DNA from: Lepidonotus clava
Lineage: Eukaryota; Annelida; Polychaeta; Phyllodocida; Polynoidae
DNA length: 64,000 nucleotides
NCBI GenBank assembly: GCA_936440205.1
Contig: OW387150.1
Location: 14,854,152 to 14,918,151 of the forward strand
Direction of reading: 5' to 3'
Part shown: one piece after another, positions 13,501 through 25,900 of the stretch
Layout of the letters: each line of letters opens with the position of its first letter
Numbering within the stretch: the stretch's first letter is position 1
Program-made: the position numbers and the translations under genes
The notes under the pieces: generated by a model
Databases searched by the model: none
Seen by the model: the letters and a program-made list of their open reading frames with translations, nothing else
What the model was told of the DNA's origin: nothing

Positions 13501-16500
13501 ACAGCCACCATTTTTCGGTCCCAGCAGTCCGAGGTGAGTGCAGTTAACATGAAGGCGGCCAGGTCAGCTCTGGGTAGGGTGGAGTCACCGCCTGTAGCAT
13601 ACTCCTCTCCCTCCGCCACCACCAGGTTACGACCTAGAGAGGTAGTAATACACCAAAGGACAGTTTGTCAGATACATTTATGATTTTTCGTATGTCTTAT
13701 GTCACAAATGTATTACTCAAAATAATTATGATACAGTAATGTGAATTATCAAAAGAGATCTCCAAAAGAATTGATGATTATTCTCAAACCCTATAGCTAC
13801 AAATTGTTCAGTGGGCCTATACTTAATATCAACTTTAATTTTTCCTTATGGTTATGCTCAATCATCATGTAAAAATGATTTGATTCTGTTGATAATCCAA
13901 ATCTACAGGGGGTTATGAAATTGATTATTAAAGTTGATTTGTCGTCGATGATGAATGTACACTGACTGAAAAGCCTCGACATGACCAGCTATGTTTTGAA
14001 GGATCTGTAACTTCTATCCATTGCTTATCAATCATGTAAATTTAATCTTATATTACTATACCATGATATTGTATTAATCACCTAGCCTCTGGAAGATAAT
14101 GTGTGATGCGTGAAAATGTTAATAAAATTTCAATACAAAAATGTAATTCTTGCCTGTTGAATACTAGTGGATTATGATATTTTGCCCCGATGATTAAGGT
14201 ATTGCAACGATTAATTTACACATTCATTACTGCAAACGCCCCCCGGTGGAAGGAAAAGATGACGGCAGGCTTGGGTAAGATTTTATGATAAATTTATGAT
14301 TAAATTTATAATGCAAAATTACATTTTTTACAGGCCCACCCCTACAAAGAAATTCTAGATAGCTGCGTTCCTTTAATGCACATACTGGAATGCCATGTAA
14401 AAAAAATAGTATAATAAAAATTTATAATGCAATCTTAAATTTTATTTGATGGATGAGGTGTGGGTGGGTATTGATATATGGAAGTGGTGTGGTTGGTGGT
14501 AGAGGAGGTTATGGGGCGATTGGGGGAAGGAGGGGGTGAATGAGAGTAAGTTCTGGGTAGTGAATGTTGTGTGTGAGACACCAGGTGGCAGCAGCTATGA
14601 CCAGGCCTGCAAACTGAAAGGTATACATGTTATCACAATTACATCTAGGACACCTTCTGCAGCTGCCCAATTGTATAGAAACGGTAACCCACACCTTGAT
14701 AAATGAATAATTATGTCTCCATTATTCAAAGCTTTTGACCAACGTGTTGTTATTACTTTTTATCAGTTAAGATATCAAATGATTGTGTATAAATTGCAGT
14801 TCATAATTATTCATTAGAAACATTTAAGAAAAGTTACAATAAGAGACAAAGGATTTAATACTTAAATTTAAGATATTCGACTTACCGTCCATGGGTTTAT
14901 TCGCTAGGCCTGGAGGTTTGACCACCGTGTAGTTTAGGTCAGAACAAGACGCCTTCATGTAGTCCTCCATACGAGACATGTCCTCCAGTGCCCGGCCGAT
15001 GATTAACGGTTTAAAGATCCACTCCACCACCCAGGGGTTACCAGGTGCACCTGGAGTAAATAGTGAAAATTGATTATTGTAAATTGAATAGGAGAGATTA
15101 CAACCTAGAGGTTTAGTGACAGTACTAGTAGCATAGAAAGAAGGTGGGGGTAGGGTGCTGCATTAGTAAGTTTTCTATATTGCTTTAGTCTCATGCACGC
15201 TCACTTATTAAATAATCCAGAAAAAATGTCCGTATTGAAATATAAAAGCAACGCCCCTCATACCTCCCTCTTGCTTAAATTTAGACTCAATTTAAGTTAG
15301 GGAGTTACTTCAATAAAGTTGGACCCTGGATTCCCAGAAATAGACCAATTTTTACCTGTTGTTTTTAAGGTTGATTTGCACTTGTTAGTATATCTAGCAT
15401 TGCAAAGAATCATACATTAAATTTCTATGGCATGCAAAGTACACACGAGCCCGCATGTATGTATCTAGTTTACAATGACTATTGAGTGAAGTCATTTATG
15501 CACAGATTATTTAATGAGAAAACATTATATCATATACGTCGTTGTGATGTATTCGACCCAGGCTGTTTTTTATCATCCTTTAAGGTGGTTTCCTGCTGTA
15601 TTAATTGAAGTGCACGTGATGAAGCATTATTACGATAAGCAAATACACTTCTAATCTAAATCTAACATCATACAATTAAGCGTGTGTTGTATTGGCTTAG
15701 TTGAGACCTTTATTATTCTGGGGTATTGAAAACACATTTGATTTTGACATTTTTAAATGTCATTAATAAAGAATTACATCAATGATTAATTAAGAACGGA
15801 CGACCATGATACGTATTAAATTCTGGTCTTCTATTTACATTATCATAATTTCATTTATAAATAATTGGTTTATAAATTATAATATATGAAAAGACAAACA
15901 AAAACTTAAACAACATTTTCGTAATCAACTGATCATTCTTATTTGTTATTACTGGTTGTGTTATAACTAAATAATAATAAAATATAAATCTTAAGTCTTT
16001 CTCCACCCCCATACTAGTACTCACTCTTTGCGCAGGCGCCGGTGACACAGATGAACCTGTTGACCCCTGCTTTCCGCATGGCTGCGGCGATGACCTTGAC
16101 AGACTCGGAGTAAAAGGTCACTTGGGAGAAGAGGGTGTGGACGCCCAGACAGGATAGGACGGCGTCCATACCGGTCAGGGAGGTACTCAGAGCGTCCTCG
16201 TCAAAGATATCCACCACCTTGACCTGAAGTAGATTTTTGAGAAGAGGATTCAAAAGTAATATAGGGTTTTAGAATAGTGACAATTTATGTTGCAAATACC
16301 CATAACTATAGGAATACATTTTATTTGTCTATATTGAAATTTTTATTTTTTTTGAAAATAAGGTATTAATTGTAATTAATTTGCTTAATGTAGAATTCCT
16401 TAGGTTGTTTACATAATTATTTTTCCCAAATCGCGCAAGAACATGGGTCCCTCAAGGTGCAGAGCCCACTTGTTTAAACAACCCAAAATACTCCAGGCCT

Positions 16501-17302
16501 CGGGTGGTCTGTTCAATACAAAGCTAAGTCCTTATAATTATAACAGGTTCTGGCTTAAATAGCTTCATGCTGTTAACCAAGCGTATCTAGAACCCATTTC
16601 TATTTCCCCTATAGACCTATGCTATATACTTGTAAAATACCATATTATAAATCACTTTATTGCATATGTATTACACATAATATAATATTACCCTATAAAT
16701 TCATTTCATGCAACACATACAATTCCAAACTATGACTATCATATATAAACATATTGAAACACTTTGTCAACTTAAGCCTATATTCCACATGCTGATTTTG
16801 TTGCCGATTTTAAAAATCGGTAGGGCGAATAATGGTCAAATATAAAAGTGTTATACATTGTTAGAAAGGTCTCACAGTTCTCTTTCAAATGATATATAGG
16901 ATAACAAGATCCATGTCGTATTCCCAGAGAAACTCAACAAAATGTAAAATCGGCAGCATCAAAATCGGTATGTGGAATACGGCCTTTAGGGAAAGTAGAG
17001 CTTCTAATATGTTACTATTTAAACCAAAATATTTATTCATATAATTATATTCATTACCTATCATAATCTCAGTTATTTGAAGTAGATAATTGGAAGGAAA
17101 TTCTCGATATAACACTTGTATTTGTTAATCAAATACGGCACTGATGAAAAAATTAACTAACCTGTAGGTTGTCATGTTTTGATTTGACCTTCTCAGGTGA
17201 CCTGACCAAGGCAGTCACGTGATGTCCAGCCTGGAGGGCCTGTTCTACCAGTTCTACCCCTGTCGGCCCAGTCGCTCCCAGTACTGCCAACTGCATGGTC
17301 AT
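13485..17302 (-). CDS. NAD(P)-binding flavin reductase / biliverdin reductase B-like protein (4 exons, 217 aa)
   Basis: In transcript order the exons are 17,302-17,162, 16,223-16,025, 15,050-14,886 and 13,633-13,485. They join in frame to 217 codons plus TGA, close to the ~206 aa of vertebrate BLVRB. The N-terminus MTMQLAVLGATGPTG carries the Rossmann GxxGxxG nucleotide-binding loop, followed by a basic ALVRSPEK stretch expected for NADPH preference. Later family landmarks are GMDAVLSCLG, NRFICVTG, VVKPPGL and a C-terminal DLAAFMLTAL helix. Members of this NmrA-like/BLVRB group reduce flavins, quinones or biliverdin in the cytosol; which applies here is not visible. A start two codons later (MQLAVLG) is equally possible. 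Oddity: the last codons and stop are minisatellite sequence, so the 3'UTR begins in the tandem array. No close poly(A) signal is evident; AATAAA occurs on this strand at about 12,484-12,489. Confidence 0.85.
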
Positions 17303-19203
17303 CACTGGGGATTCTGCCGGGATTCTGGAAGGGTTTTGACAGATTGTTACCAGCTTGCAGTACACTGATGGGTCTCAAAATAAAAAATAAATCCTTATTT
17401 CATTTCAGGTTCACCTCCCGGGTTACCTTTATGGTTATCTGCAAGAAAATTGTAAAAATAATATTATTAACTGCTTACTGCTTACAGTTATCATCAATAT
17501 TACATGCATCTGCTAATTATCAGTTTGACGAAACTCAAGAGTATCTACATCACTGTGGAAATAGGGTCTGCTTCATGTCACGTCTGTTTTACGAAATGGA
17601 AACATTGATTTTCTTTGAATTTTAGGGTCGAGAGCCCGCTTCCCGTATACCAAAACGGAACCCTCCCCCCTCCCTATAGGTATATTCATCCCAGTGCCCA
17701 TCCCACAAGAGGAGGGGTGTAGAAGGAGGGTTCCCATGTTGCCCGTCCAATTCAAAAAAGGCTTTTAAATGTCACTATAATAGGTATTTTAATACTTGTG
17801 TCAGTTTCTGAAAATTCTAGTTTCGCAGATCGCATTCAAGAATTGTCCTGCGTCCTGTCGTTTATTTCATTTATTCCTGTCAGTAAGCGTCATGTCGCAT
17901 GTTTAATTTTGGAAATGACTGTCACTCTGTCGATTGTAAGGGTCTGCACCCATTAAATGACCCTGATCTCTGCACCCCCTCAACCGTATGTAAGCACATA
18001 TGTAAGTATTAGTATTTAAACAGTACAGTTCCAATCACATGTGTTTGGTCTTACTCTACGTAGATAGATATGTACATCTGTGTTGATATTGTTATCGGTT
18101 GAATGCAGGGTCTCTCGTCTTGAAAAACGTTGTGGATCTAGACCATGCTTAAATCTTAGTGTGATGTAGAGCATATCCTTCCTTTCGAAAACAAGGCATT
18201 ACTACATGTACGTAAGTTATGGTTGTATGTTATGGTAATAGCATCCTAGTATAGATATCAACAATGCCCAGCGTTTATGGGTTTTCATCGAGATACAAGA
18301 GTAGGTTAAGAGGTATAATTCGAGCCAAACAGTCACGTTCTTGCAATACATTACAGGCATATCCATAAACAATGTTTTTTCCACAACACGACAAACATAA
18401 CTATATCAGCTATATCACATGCACTATCATTGTCCATACACACTACCACATATATATACTGCATACATCCTTACAAAGTCATTCCGTGCTTATTAACATG
18501 AACAACTAAGTATTGGTATAGTACATAAATAGGTAAGCCCTGACCTAGATAGCTATCTCGCCCAAAACTTACCAGTGGCTGTCGGTGTGTAGTAACATGT
18601 GCAGGGTCAGTCATATATTTGTGTTCACATAAAGCATGTACTGCACACAGTAGGCCTACTCTAGTGAGTGGTGCTACAGGTTTACAAGTGGCCCCAGAAT
18701 AGTCTGCTGGCTGTGTGACCCACATAGGACAATGATCCAGATCGGTCATTATCTGATTTAGACCTATGTGTCAGCAGAGAAAAGAGACTTCATAGCGGCA
18801 GATTCAGTGGTTTTCAAAGGATGAAAATACGTTTTTCTTTTATTGGATTAGAGGTGCAATCCTGTTAAAACAGTGGAATTCTCAAATGGGAATCCCTAGT
18901 CCGTTATTCAGCTACAGCCAAAATTTCAAGCCTCCACAATTGAAGGGTGGAGATGGGTACATAAGCCTCCTTGTATAGGGATTTGCATATTATTTCCTTA
19001 TAGTTTTGTCCAAAACCAAGAATAAGAAATGAGTCTCCCTGCAATTACTTTTGCTAGCCCTTTTATGTTTCATAATCTCCAGTTTCTTTACATGCGCTGT
19101 ACATATACCAAGTACATTGTAGCCGTATCCATGAAATAAGTTTTATGTCAAAATGACACCATGCAATTCACCCTTCCACGGATAGCCAATTTCTTGACTG
19201 TTA
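17303..19203. other. Intergenic, 5' side of the reductase gene
   Basis: No gene is visible apart from the dispersed repeat at 17,610-17,960. A TATA-less upstream region of the reductase presumably starts here. CTTCCAG at about 17,330 on the minus strand could be an acceptor for an upstream non-coding exon. The 92-codon minus frame at 18,471-18,749 has no recognisable similarity. Confidence 0.4.
17610..17960. repeat. Dispersed repeat with GTCGAATTTAAG-type words
   Basis: The segment contains 'cgtcatgtcgcatgtttaa' and ends in 'gattgtaagggtctgcaccc'. This matches the ends of the two blocks at 20,935-21,260 and 21,660-21,830, which finish 'aatttaggggtctagaccc' and 'gattttaagggtctacaccc'. It is non-coding and looks like a diverged member of the same family. 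Confidence 0.45.
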
Positions 19204-19482
19204 CCTGCAGGTTAGCCCTTTTCAGGGTGCATGCTGGGTAATATGTCGACAAAATACAAGGCTTTTGTATAGAAATTTTCATTAATCATGTCATAATTTC
19301 TGGTATGACATGAAGAAAACTTAATGATCATTATTTTTTAAATTTGCATCCATATACATTACATATTTTTGAAGTTGTTTGAAAATTCATTCATTTTAAG
19401 AAGAAATATGACAATTATTCATTAATTTTCTTTAGTTTTTGCAGTGGTTTTGTCGACAAAATTGGTCAAAATTAACCTGCAG
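19204..19482 (-). repeat. MITE with CCTGCAGGTTA terminal repeats, TA target duplication
   Basis: This 279-bp element is bounded by CCTGCAGGTTAG on the left and TTAACCTGCAG on the right and is flanked by TA on both sides (19,202-19,203 and 19,483-19,484). Inner GTCGACAAAA words lie near both ends in inverted orientation. It is the inverted relative of 1488-1736. It has no coding capacity. TA duplication and end structure suggest mobilisation by a Tc1/mariner-type transposase. Confidence 0.7.
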
Positions 19483-19484
19483 TA

Positions 19485-20934
19485 GCTGAAAATACTATAA
19501 ATCAGCTATCCGTGGTAGGGTGAATTACATAATTATTATGTAAAAACACAAAATAATCTTTTTTTCTGTGTTGTACTGTATGGTATTGAATAGGTAAAAT
19601 GGAAATATATTCTTTTTGTACCAAAAAGTAATAAGAGAGCAGGAAATGAATATCCGGAATGGTACAGAGTGTGCCAAATACATTTACCATACCATATGGT
19701 TGTACATATACGGATCCAGAAGTTAATGTTGAGCCAGGGTATGATAACTATATATAATCAACCAGTGAGGGGGTCTTCGATATTTCTATCAATTTGTTCT
19801 GTGCCAGGGATACCAAAACTCTTCATCAGTAAGATCTCGCCGCATTCCTATCTGTGCCCAGTAACAACGCTATCAGTCCACATAATCAGGGCCACTTCAG
19901 ATCCAGAAAAAAAGTATCAAAAACATTATTTCATAAGGGAAAATATTAGAGTAACTTTTGAGTAAAAAAAGTTTTATATTAAAATGTTGGACGCTCATGG
20001 AAAAATATCAGTCCTGTCTCTACTAATACTTCTGATGTTATAGTTGCCCCACACTGGGCTCTGCTGGTGAGTGACCCGTCCATTCCCTCTCTCTGCCGCC
20101 TCACCTCTGCTTGTCCAGAGGCGGGACCCAGCAAGTAGAGGGATGCTAGATCACGTGGGGATCCCTAATTAATATGCATGCATTGATCCCCACACCCCAG
20201 TCATATCGAGCTGATAAAAAGTAATATAGAATACGCAATAAAACATACACTGTGTAACATTGGCAAACACTACAAACTTCATACTGGGTATTGTCTTGTG
20301 AATTTTCCCTTTATGTTGTTATTAAAAAACTGTCTACATGATGCATGTATAGAGGGGCAATATCTTTCCTGTGAGCCCATCGCAAAGTATGAAATATCTC
20401 TAAATTGGCACTTTCTATATAATATTCCTTCATAATCAAAATTAGTCAAAATAATAAGATACAATGCAGCAATATAAGATACAATGCAGCTCTGAATCAT
20501 CATGTCATCATACATTCCTTTAGAATCATTCATCAGACATGGAACCCTTAGATTAAGTCTTAAATACCACATTAAAAATGCTTCATGCGCTTACACTTGC
20601 ATTTCTCTTCATAACTTGTCCCAAATCAAAATACTAGAAATACTAGAAGTCAATTACCAACTACTGCCACCTAGTGAGAAACAGCCATTTAGTTAGCATA
20701 CCTTAAGATGATACTGGATTTAGTGACTGTGTTTTAGGTTTAATGTTACTGCTAAATGTGAATTGAAGACAAATTAGATAATATTGTTGAGATGTAAGAA
20801 TGATATAGATTGTTCTTGGTAGTATTAGCTATTAATATTATATTATTATGTATTCACCGTCACAAAAAATACTAGTGAAAAACCATTCAGATTTTGTTTG
20901 ATATTTGACATGGGAGGAAAGCAAAATACAATTG
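19485..20934. other. Intergenic, no gene seen
   Basis: The open frames at 19,669-19,965, 20,279-20,572 and 20,502-20,696 are AT-rich, overlap on opposite strands and show no known motif. Nothing else is evident. Confidence 0.4.
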
Positions 20935-21830
20935 CCCCTCTATAGTCCTACACGTATCCCAGGGGGTATGGATGGGGGGTCCCACGTCGCGTGTCGAATT
21001 TAAAAAATAGCCATGTCGCCTGTCCCTATACCTCTGTTCAGACCTATGTCGCATGTCGAATTTAAGAAACAGCCATGTGATTGTCCCATGTCATTATCTT
21101 TTTAAAGCCTCAGTCCCATGTTGAATTTAAGAAAAGAGTGATGTCAAATGTCGCTAAGGTGCCATGTCGCCTGTCGAATTTATGAAAAGCTGATGTCGAA
21201 ATGTCGAATTTAAGAAACGGCCGTGTCGCCGTGTCGAATTTAGGGGTCTAGACCCATATCCCATGTTCTTAAATCTTGGATCTTTTCCTGTTTGTGGTCA
21301 GGTCACTTTATCCTGACATCGGTGTAAAAATAGAATACAGTCATTGCTATCTCTTTTTATCAAGAGCTGCAATAGAATATTTACAGGGGCGGATCCAGGG
21401 GGGGGGGCAAGGCCCGTCCGCCCCCCCCCCCCTGTTAAATCATGTTTAAAAAGGGGCCCCCTCCCCCGTACATTCATGTTTTTGGGCCCCCCTCTACAAA
21501 TTCCTGGGTCCGCCCCTGAATAAAAAACCTGTTGAAAACATGGAAACAGTTAACGTTTTTGTTAAATAATTGCCTATTATTATTTTCACTTTGCCTATTT
21601 GGTTCAGTGTCCCCATCTGTATATTGAGAATAAGAGTTGAAAAAAGTATATCTAAGCAACCACTGTAGATGTCACCTGTTGAATTTAAGAAATTGATGTT
21701 GCCCTATCGAATTTAAGAAAACATGATGTCACCCTGCCAAATGATGATGGACATCGCATGTCACTAAGCCCAAAAAGGGCCGCGTTGCCCTGTCGATTTT
21801 AAGGGTCTACACCCATAATGTCCTGCTTCT
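20935..21830. repeat. Degenerate tandem array of TGTCGAATTTAAGAAA words in two blocks
   Basis: Two blocks (about 20,980-21,260 and 21,660-21,830) consist of irregular ~25-45 bp repeats built on 'atgtcgcctgtcgaatttaagaaa'. Each ends with a similar 'GGGTCTA(G/C)ACCCAT' palindrome. The ~400 bp between them includes a separate MITE. The array lies immediately upstream of the fibrinogen-gene promoter. Confidence 0.65.
21384..21518. repeat. hAT-like MITE, CAGGGGCGGATCCAGG ends
   Basis: This 135-bp element starts CAGGGGCGGATCCAGG and ends CCTGGGTCCGCCCCTG, so the terminal repeats are near-perfect inversions of one another. The interior holds long G and C runs. Flanks are AATATTTA and AATAAAAA, an imperfect 8-bp match as expected of a diverged hAT-type target duplication. 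Similar CAGGGGCGGATCC-ended short elements are widespread in invertebrate genomes (general knowledge). Confidence 0.7.
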
Positions 21831-21861
21831 GTAATGTAAACTAGGTCAGATCCTCTTGGCC

Positions 21862-21869
21862 TATTTAAA
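21862..21869 (+). promoter_or_regulatory. TATA-like box and non-coding first exon of the fibrinogen-domain gene
   Basis: TATTTAAA lies 36 nt before a strong donor (CCAAG|GTGAGT, exon end 21,905). An acceptor TTACAG ends at 22,899, and 13 nt later the coding ATG at 22,913 opens. The parsimonious reading is a very short non-coding exon (about 21,890-21,905) spliced to the first coding exon across a ~1-kb 5'UTR intron. Confidence 0.5.
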
Positions 21870-22912
21870 GCAATCCCACAACAATCACCGGCACAACAGA
21901 CCAAGGTGAGTAAGTGTTTTGAAAATACATTTTGACTGATAAACTAAGGTTGTACAAACTAGAACTATTAGTAAGATATCTTGATCTTCATAATGAACTT
22001 ATTAGAACCAGTTGTCATGTCCTGTAAGATCGATTTTTGCATCATGAAGTGGATCTAGCAATCTGGCTGCATCACATGATGATCAGATACGCAAGAGTGT
22101 TATTGGTGACCAGGAAGTATCTAGATCTATACTGAATCAACTAAAATCAAGGAGTTCCATTGTGTCTAAATTAACACGTAGTATATTTTTCTGAGTGACA
22201 TGAAATAGTATTTAACCACATTCATCAGCTTGCTGACTTGACAAGATCTGATGTCAATAATAAAGTGCATGCATTGTAAAAAGAAACATGCATATATATT
22301 TCGCTGGTTTAAAGAAAAGCTATAAAGACGAACGATACAAACAGTCAAATCACAGAACAAAGGGGCAATGTAATGTTTTGCCATGCAATTTTGGCGCTTA
22401 ATTACGTTATTGATATGCATGTCAAAAGAAATCTCAAACTTTCTATCAAAGAAGACAACTTTTGAATATTTCAAATAGAAGCTGAATATGACAGGGTCGG
22501 ACACCATATATCCATCAAAAATACATAATAAAGAGTACCAAGTGAGGTACAAAGGGTTACATTGAGAACCAATATTGACCTTTCAAAGTGTATGTTAATA
22601 AGCCCCAAATTCGCATGGAAGCTATGTCATGAAAAATCTCAGTCAAGTAGTTCAGCGAAAATTCCAAACCAATACCCAGTGGTTCTCAAGTTTCTGACTA
22701 TTCACAATATCACATTTCTAATTTGTTATTAATCTGAAAGCTATGGGAAAGGGTCCACAATTTTGCCTGGCAGAGGATGATTTAATAATTAGGCTGCCTT
22801 TATCAACCAAGCTTGATTTTATTAATACCTTTTGACTGGAGTATATGAATAGAATAACCTTCTATGAATAGTATTCAATATTTCTTGTTTCAATTACAGA
22901 TAGATTTTCAAG

Positions 22913-25900
22913 ATGGTTATGTTAAAGCTACAGATCGCACTGTCATTGACAATTTGTTTAATGGCTGTTACTATGGTGGCTGACTCTAAAAGACTTAAAA
23001 CAACTGCAAGAAGCCGTAATGGTTTCACGGTAACCAGAAAGGCAGCTACCTATACAACACTAAAACCGGTAACAAGAAAGGCGGCTACCTCTACAACACC
23101 AAAACCGGGAAATTTCAAGCCTAAAGGTATGAAGTTTGCTAACATGAGTTTTTCATTTTCTATCATCCTGTCAAACCATGAACAGTTTTTTTGTCCTGAG
23201 CAACATGAAGAGTTTCATTGAAGCCTTTTGCAGCAGTGCAATTTACTACCTAAACAACCATTATGGCAGAATTCAATCAAATAAATAGTTCAACACGTTA
23301 ACTAACTACAGAAAACAAGAAGCGAATGACTATCAAAGTTCCGATCGTTGGAACGATCGATGTTCGCCCTTAACATAACAATGGACATTTCATTGTGTTT
23401 GAAAGGTAATCGAACAAAATGTCAATATATCTAATGTATGTAATCTATAGCAATGGTCTTCCCTCAATAAACTGAAGGCCTTCCTACAACCTGAAGGCTA
23501 TATTAGCTATGAGTAATGATCACCACCACCACTCCTGCTGTCACACTCAACTCAGGGAGGGGCTTAGGAAACCTAGACCTGCTACCTGCAGGTGACAGTG
23601 GAGGTCCTAATGTAGAGGGGTGAAGGTTGATTGGCTCAAGTAGGCCTACTGGTTATGTAACCAACTTCTGGCTTCTCAAACTGCACCCTCCCCCACCCCT
23701 ACTCCTTGAACTGAGTTCAAGGAGTGGGGGTGGGGGAGGGTGCAGGGGAGAGGCCTGCCCACTCAATAACACTTGATGCACACTAATTGTCCTTGCTTAC
23801 AAATGCATGCCGGTGGACAAAGGCCTGTAGCTACTTGTATGTAAGATTGTGTAACCCGGCAATCAGATCAAAGCCCAAATACCTACAAAAGACGTGACTG
23901 ATTGAGTGAGCCCTTCCCATAAGCTACAATACTAAAAACTATAATTTAGGGCTCACATAAACTATAGACCACATGAAGCTGTGAACTATAGAGAGTTAAT
24001 TATCTTTTGTATATGGTGTACGTAATTAGTCGTAATTAATTGTAGATAATAGCTAGCTCCAAACGCAGTGTCCTCCTCGTTCAACTGCTGTCGTCCAATA
24101 CATAATTATAGTTCCAACATCATGTAAGACGTAACACTCGCGTGAAAGGTTGTTCGTTATTAATATTCTCCTATGTATTGCTGTTCTGTGACAAGATCTC
24201 AATTGACAATGATCAGCTCCAAGGAAGGAATCCCCTCAAACACATTCAGTCACCGCTTCCGCCTTCTAGCGAAGTCTGACTGCCTCTTTTCCAAACAACA
24301 GGACTCAGCTTCTGAGACCGAACCTTTCCAGGATGGTTACTCACTCAACGTTCAGCTGACTCTGAGTGGCTAGAGCGGCGTACGTGACTTTAGTATGATG
24401 CGTCACTCCTTCAACTCCCTACTTTGACAGAGAGTTATGGCTTTTGACACGTGCGCTGTTCTAATGCTAACGCTATCAAGCCTACACAAATATGGACTGG
24501 CCACCCGCATCAGTACAGCTGACTTCCATTCACATTAATTTTGTGTTGTTTGGCACCAGGCTATGGTTGATGTAGTGAGCTTAGTCATAACGATTTAGAC
24601 CCCTTGGGACGACAGTGGATAAGCAATGTTTCCACGGTCTCTCTTCCTTGTCCCTCTCTCGTTGTCTTACTTTTGTCTTACTTTTGTAATTTTCTCATTT
24701 ATCTCATGTATTTTGATGTAGATTGTCATGAATGGAGAAATGCTGGTGCCAGGAAATCAGGAGTCTATGATATCTATCCAAATGGAACCTACGCCATAAA
24801 GGTACTATCCATATCTATTCTAAACCAATGTACCAACTAAATTACATATTTATAGCTAGGGTCTAAAGTAAACTGCAGTTTCTATGGCTTATAATGTTAC
24901 AAGATTAATCTAAGTGCATGTTTAATTTAAACAAGAAAGAAATCATTATAGTTCAAACATTATTTAAATTGCCACAACTCCATGGTTTCCACTGACCCCT
25001 GTACATGTACTATAAAACCCTCCTTATTTTACTCCAAGGTTCACTGTGAGCATGGCGTCAATGCCAGTTTTACAGTTATCCAGCGCAGGATCGATGGCAA
25101 GATCAACTTCTACACCACCTGGAGCTACTACAAGGTGGGCTTTGGGTCTGCACAGGGCGACTACTGGGCTGGGCTGGACACCATCCACCATCTCACTACC
25201 TCAGGTAAAAAAGTATATTTTTCTTCACCTTTTTTGTTTTTTAAGTCATAGGTCAATTTATAGTGAGTACTCATGTGCCATAGATAAAGAATTCTGATGG
25301 TATATGATATTCTGGAGTAATTCTTTATGTATGTCAATATAAGTTTTTTAATGACACATAAAACAAACTCCTAACATTCTGAGAATTAAGTTCCCATTAC
25401 ATAATTATTCTTTTGTTTTTCAGATATGTCAGGATCACATGTTGGAAAAAAAAATTATGATCTGAAAAAAAACACAAAAAAACTAACACTTATGGAGTAT
25501 CATTTGTTCCCTTTTCCTATGAAAGCATTTCAATCCTTTATATAAAAACATGAACATAGAATAGTAAAATCCACCCTCCCCATTATAATGCAATGGAAAT
25601 CGGTTGAGCTAGAATGGACATTCATCTCAATTTATACAACTTTTTCTCTCTAGGAAATAACAAGTTGCAGATTGACCTACAGGACTGGTCTGGGAACCGT
25701 CGCCAAGCCCGCTACTCACACTTCTTAGTGCTGGACGAGCGTAACCTCTACCAGATGCATGTGAGCGGCTATTCGGGCAACCTGCCAGTCGATGACTTGG
25801 CCCACAATAATGGGATGCGCTTCGCGACACCTGACCGGCCCGACACCTACAACTGTGCAGTGAACCAGCGGGCTGGCTGGTGGTTCAACTACTGCTCCTA

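Noticed and set aside
14509-14694. Possible alternative last exon of the reductase (minus strand, after CTTTCAG)
   Set aside because: The frame is short, repetitive and unlike the family C-terminus, whereas 13,633-13,485 supplies the expected DLAAFML ending in phase.
22166-22552. 128-codon minus-strand frame
   Set aside because: It lies in the 5'UTR intron of the fibrinogen gene, is AT-driven (rich in Phe, Tyr, Ile) and shows no motif or splice context.
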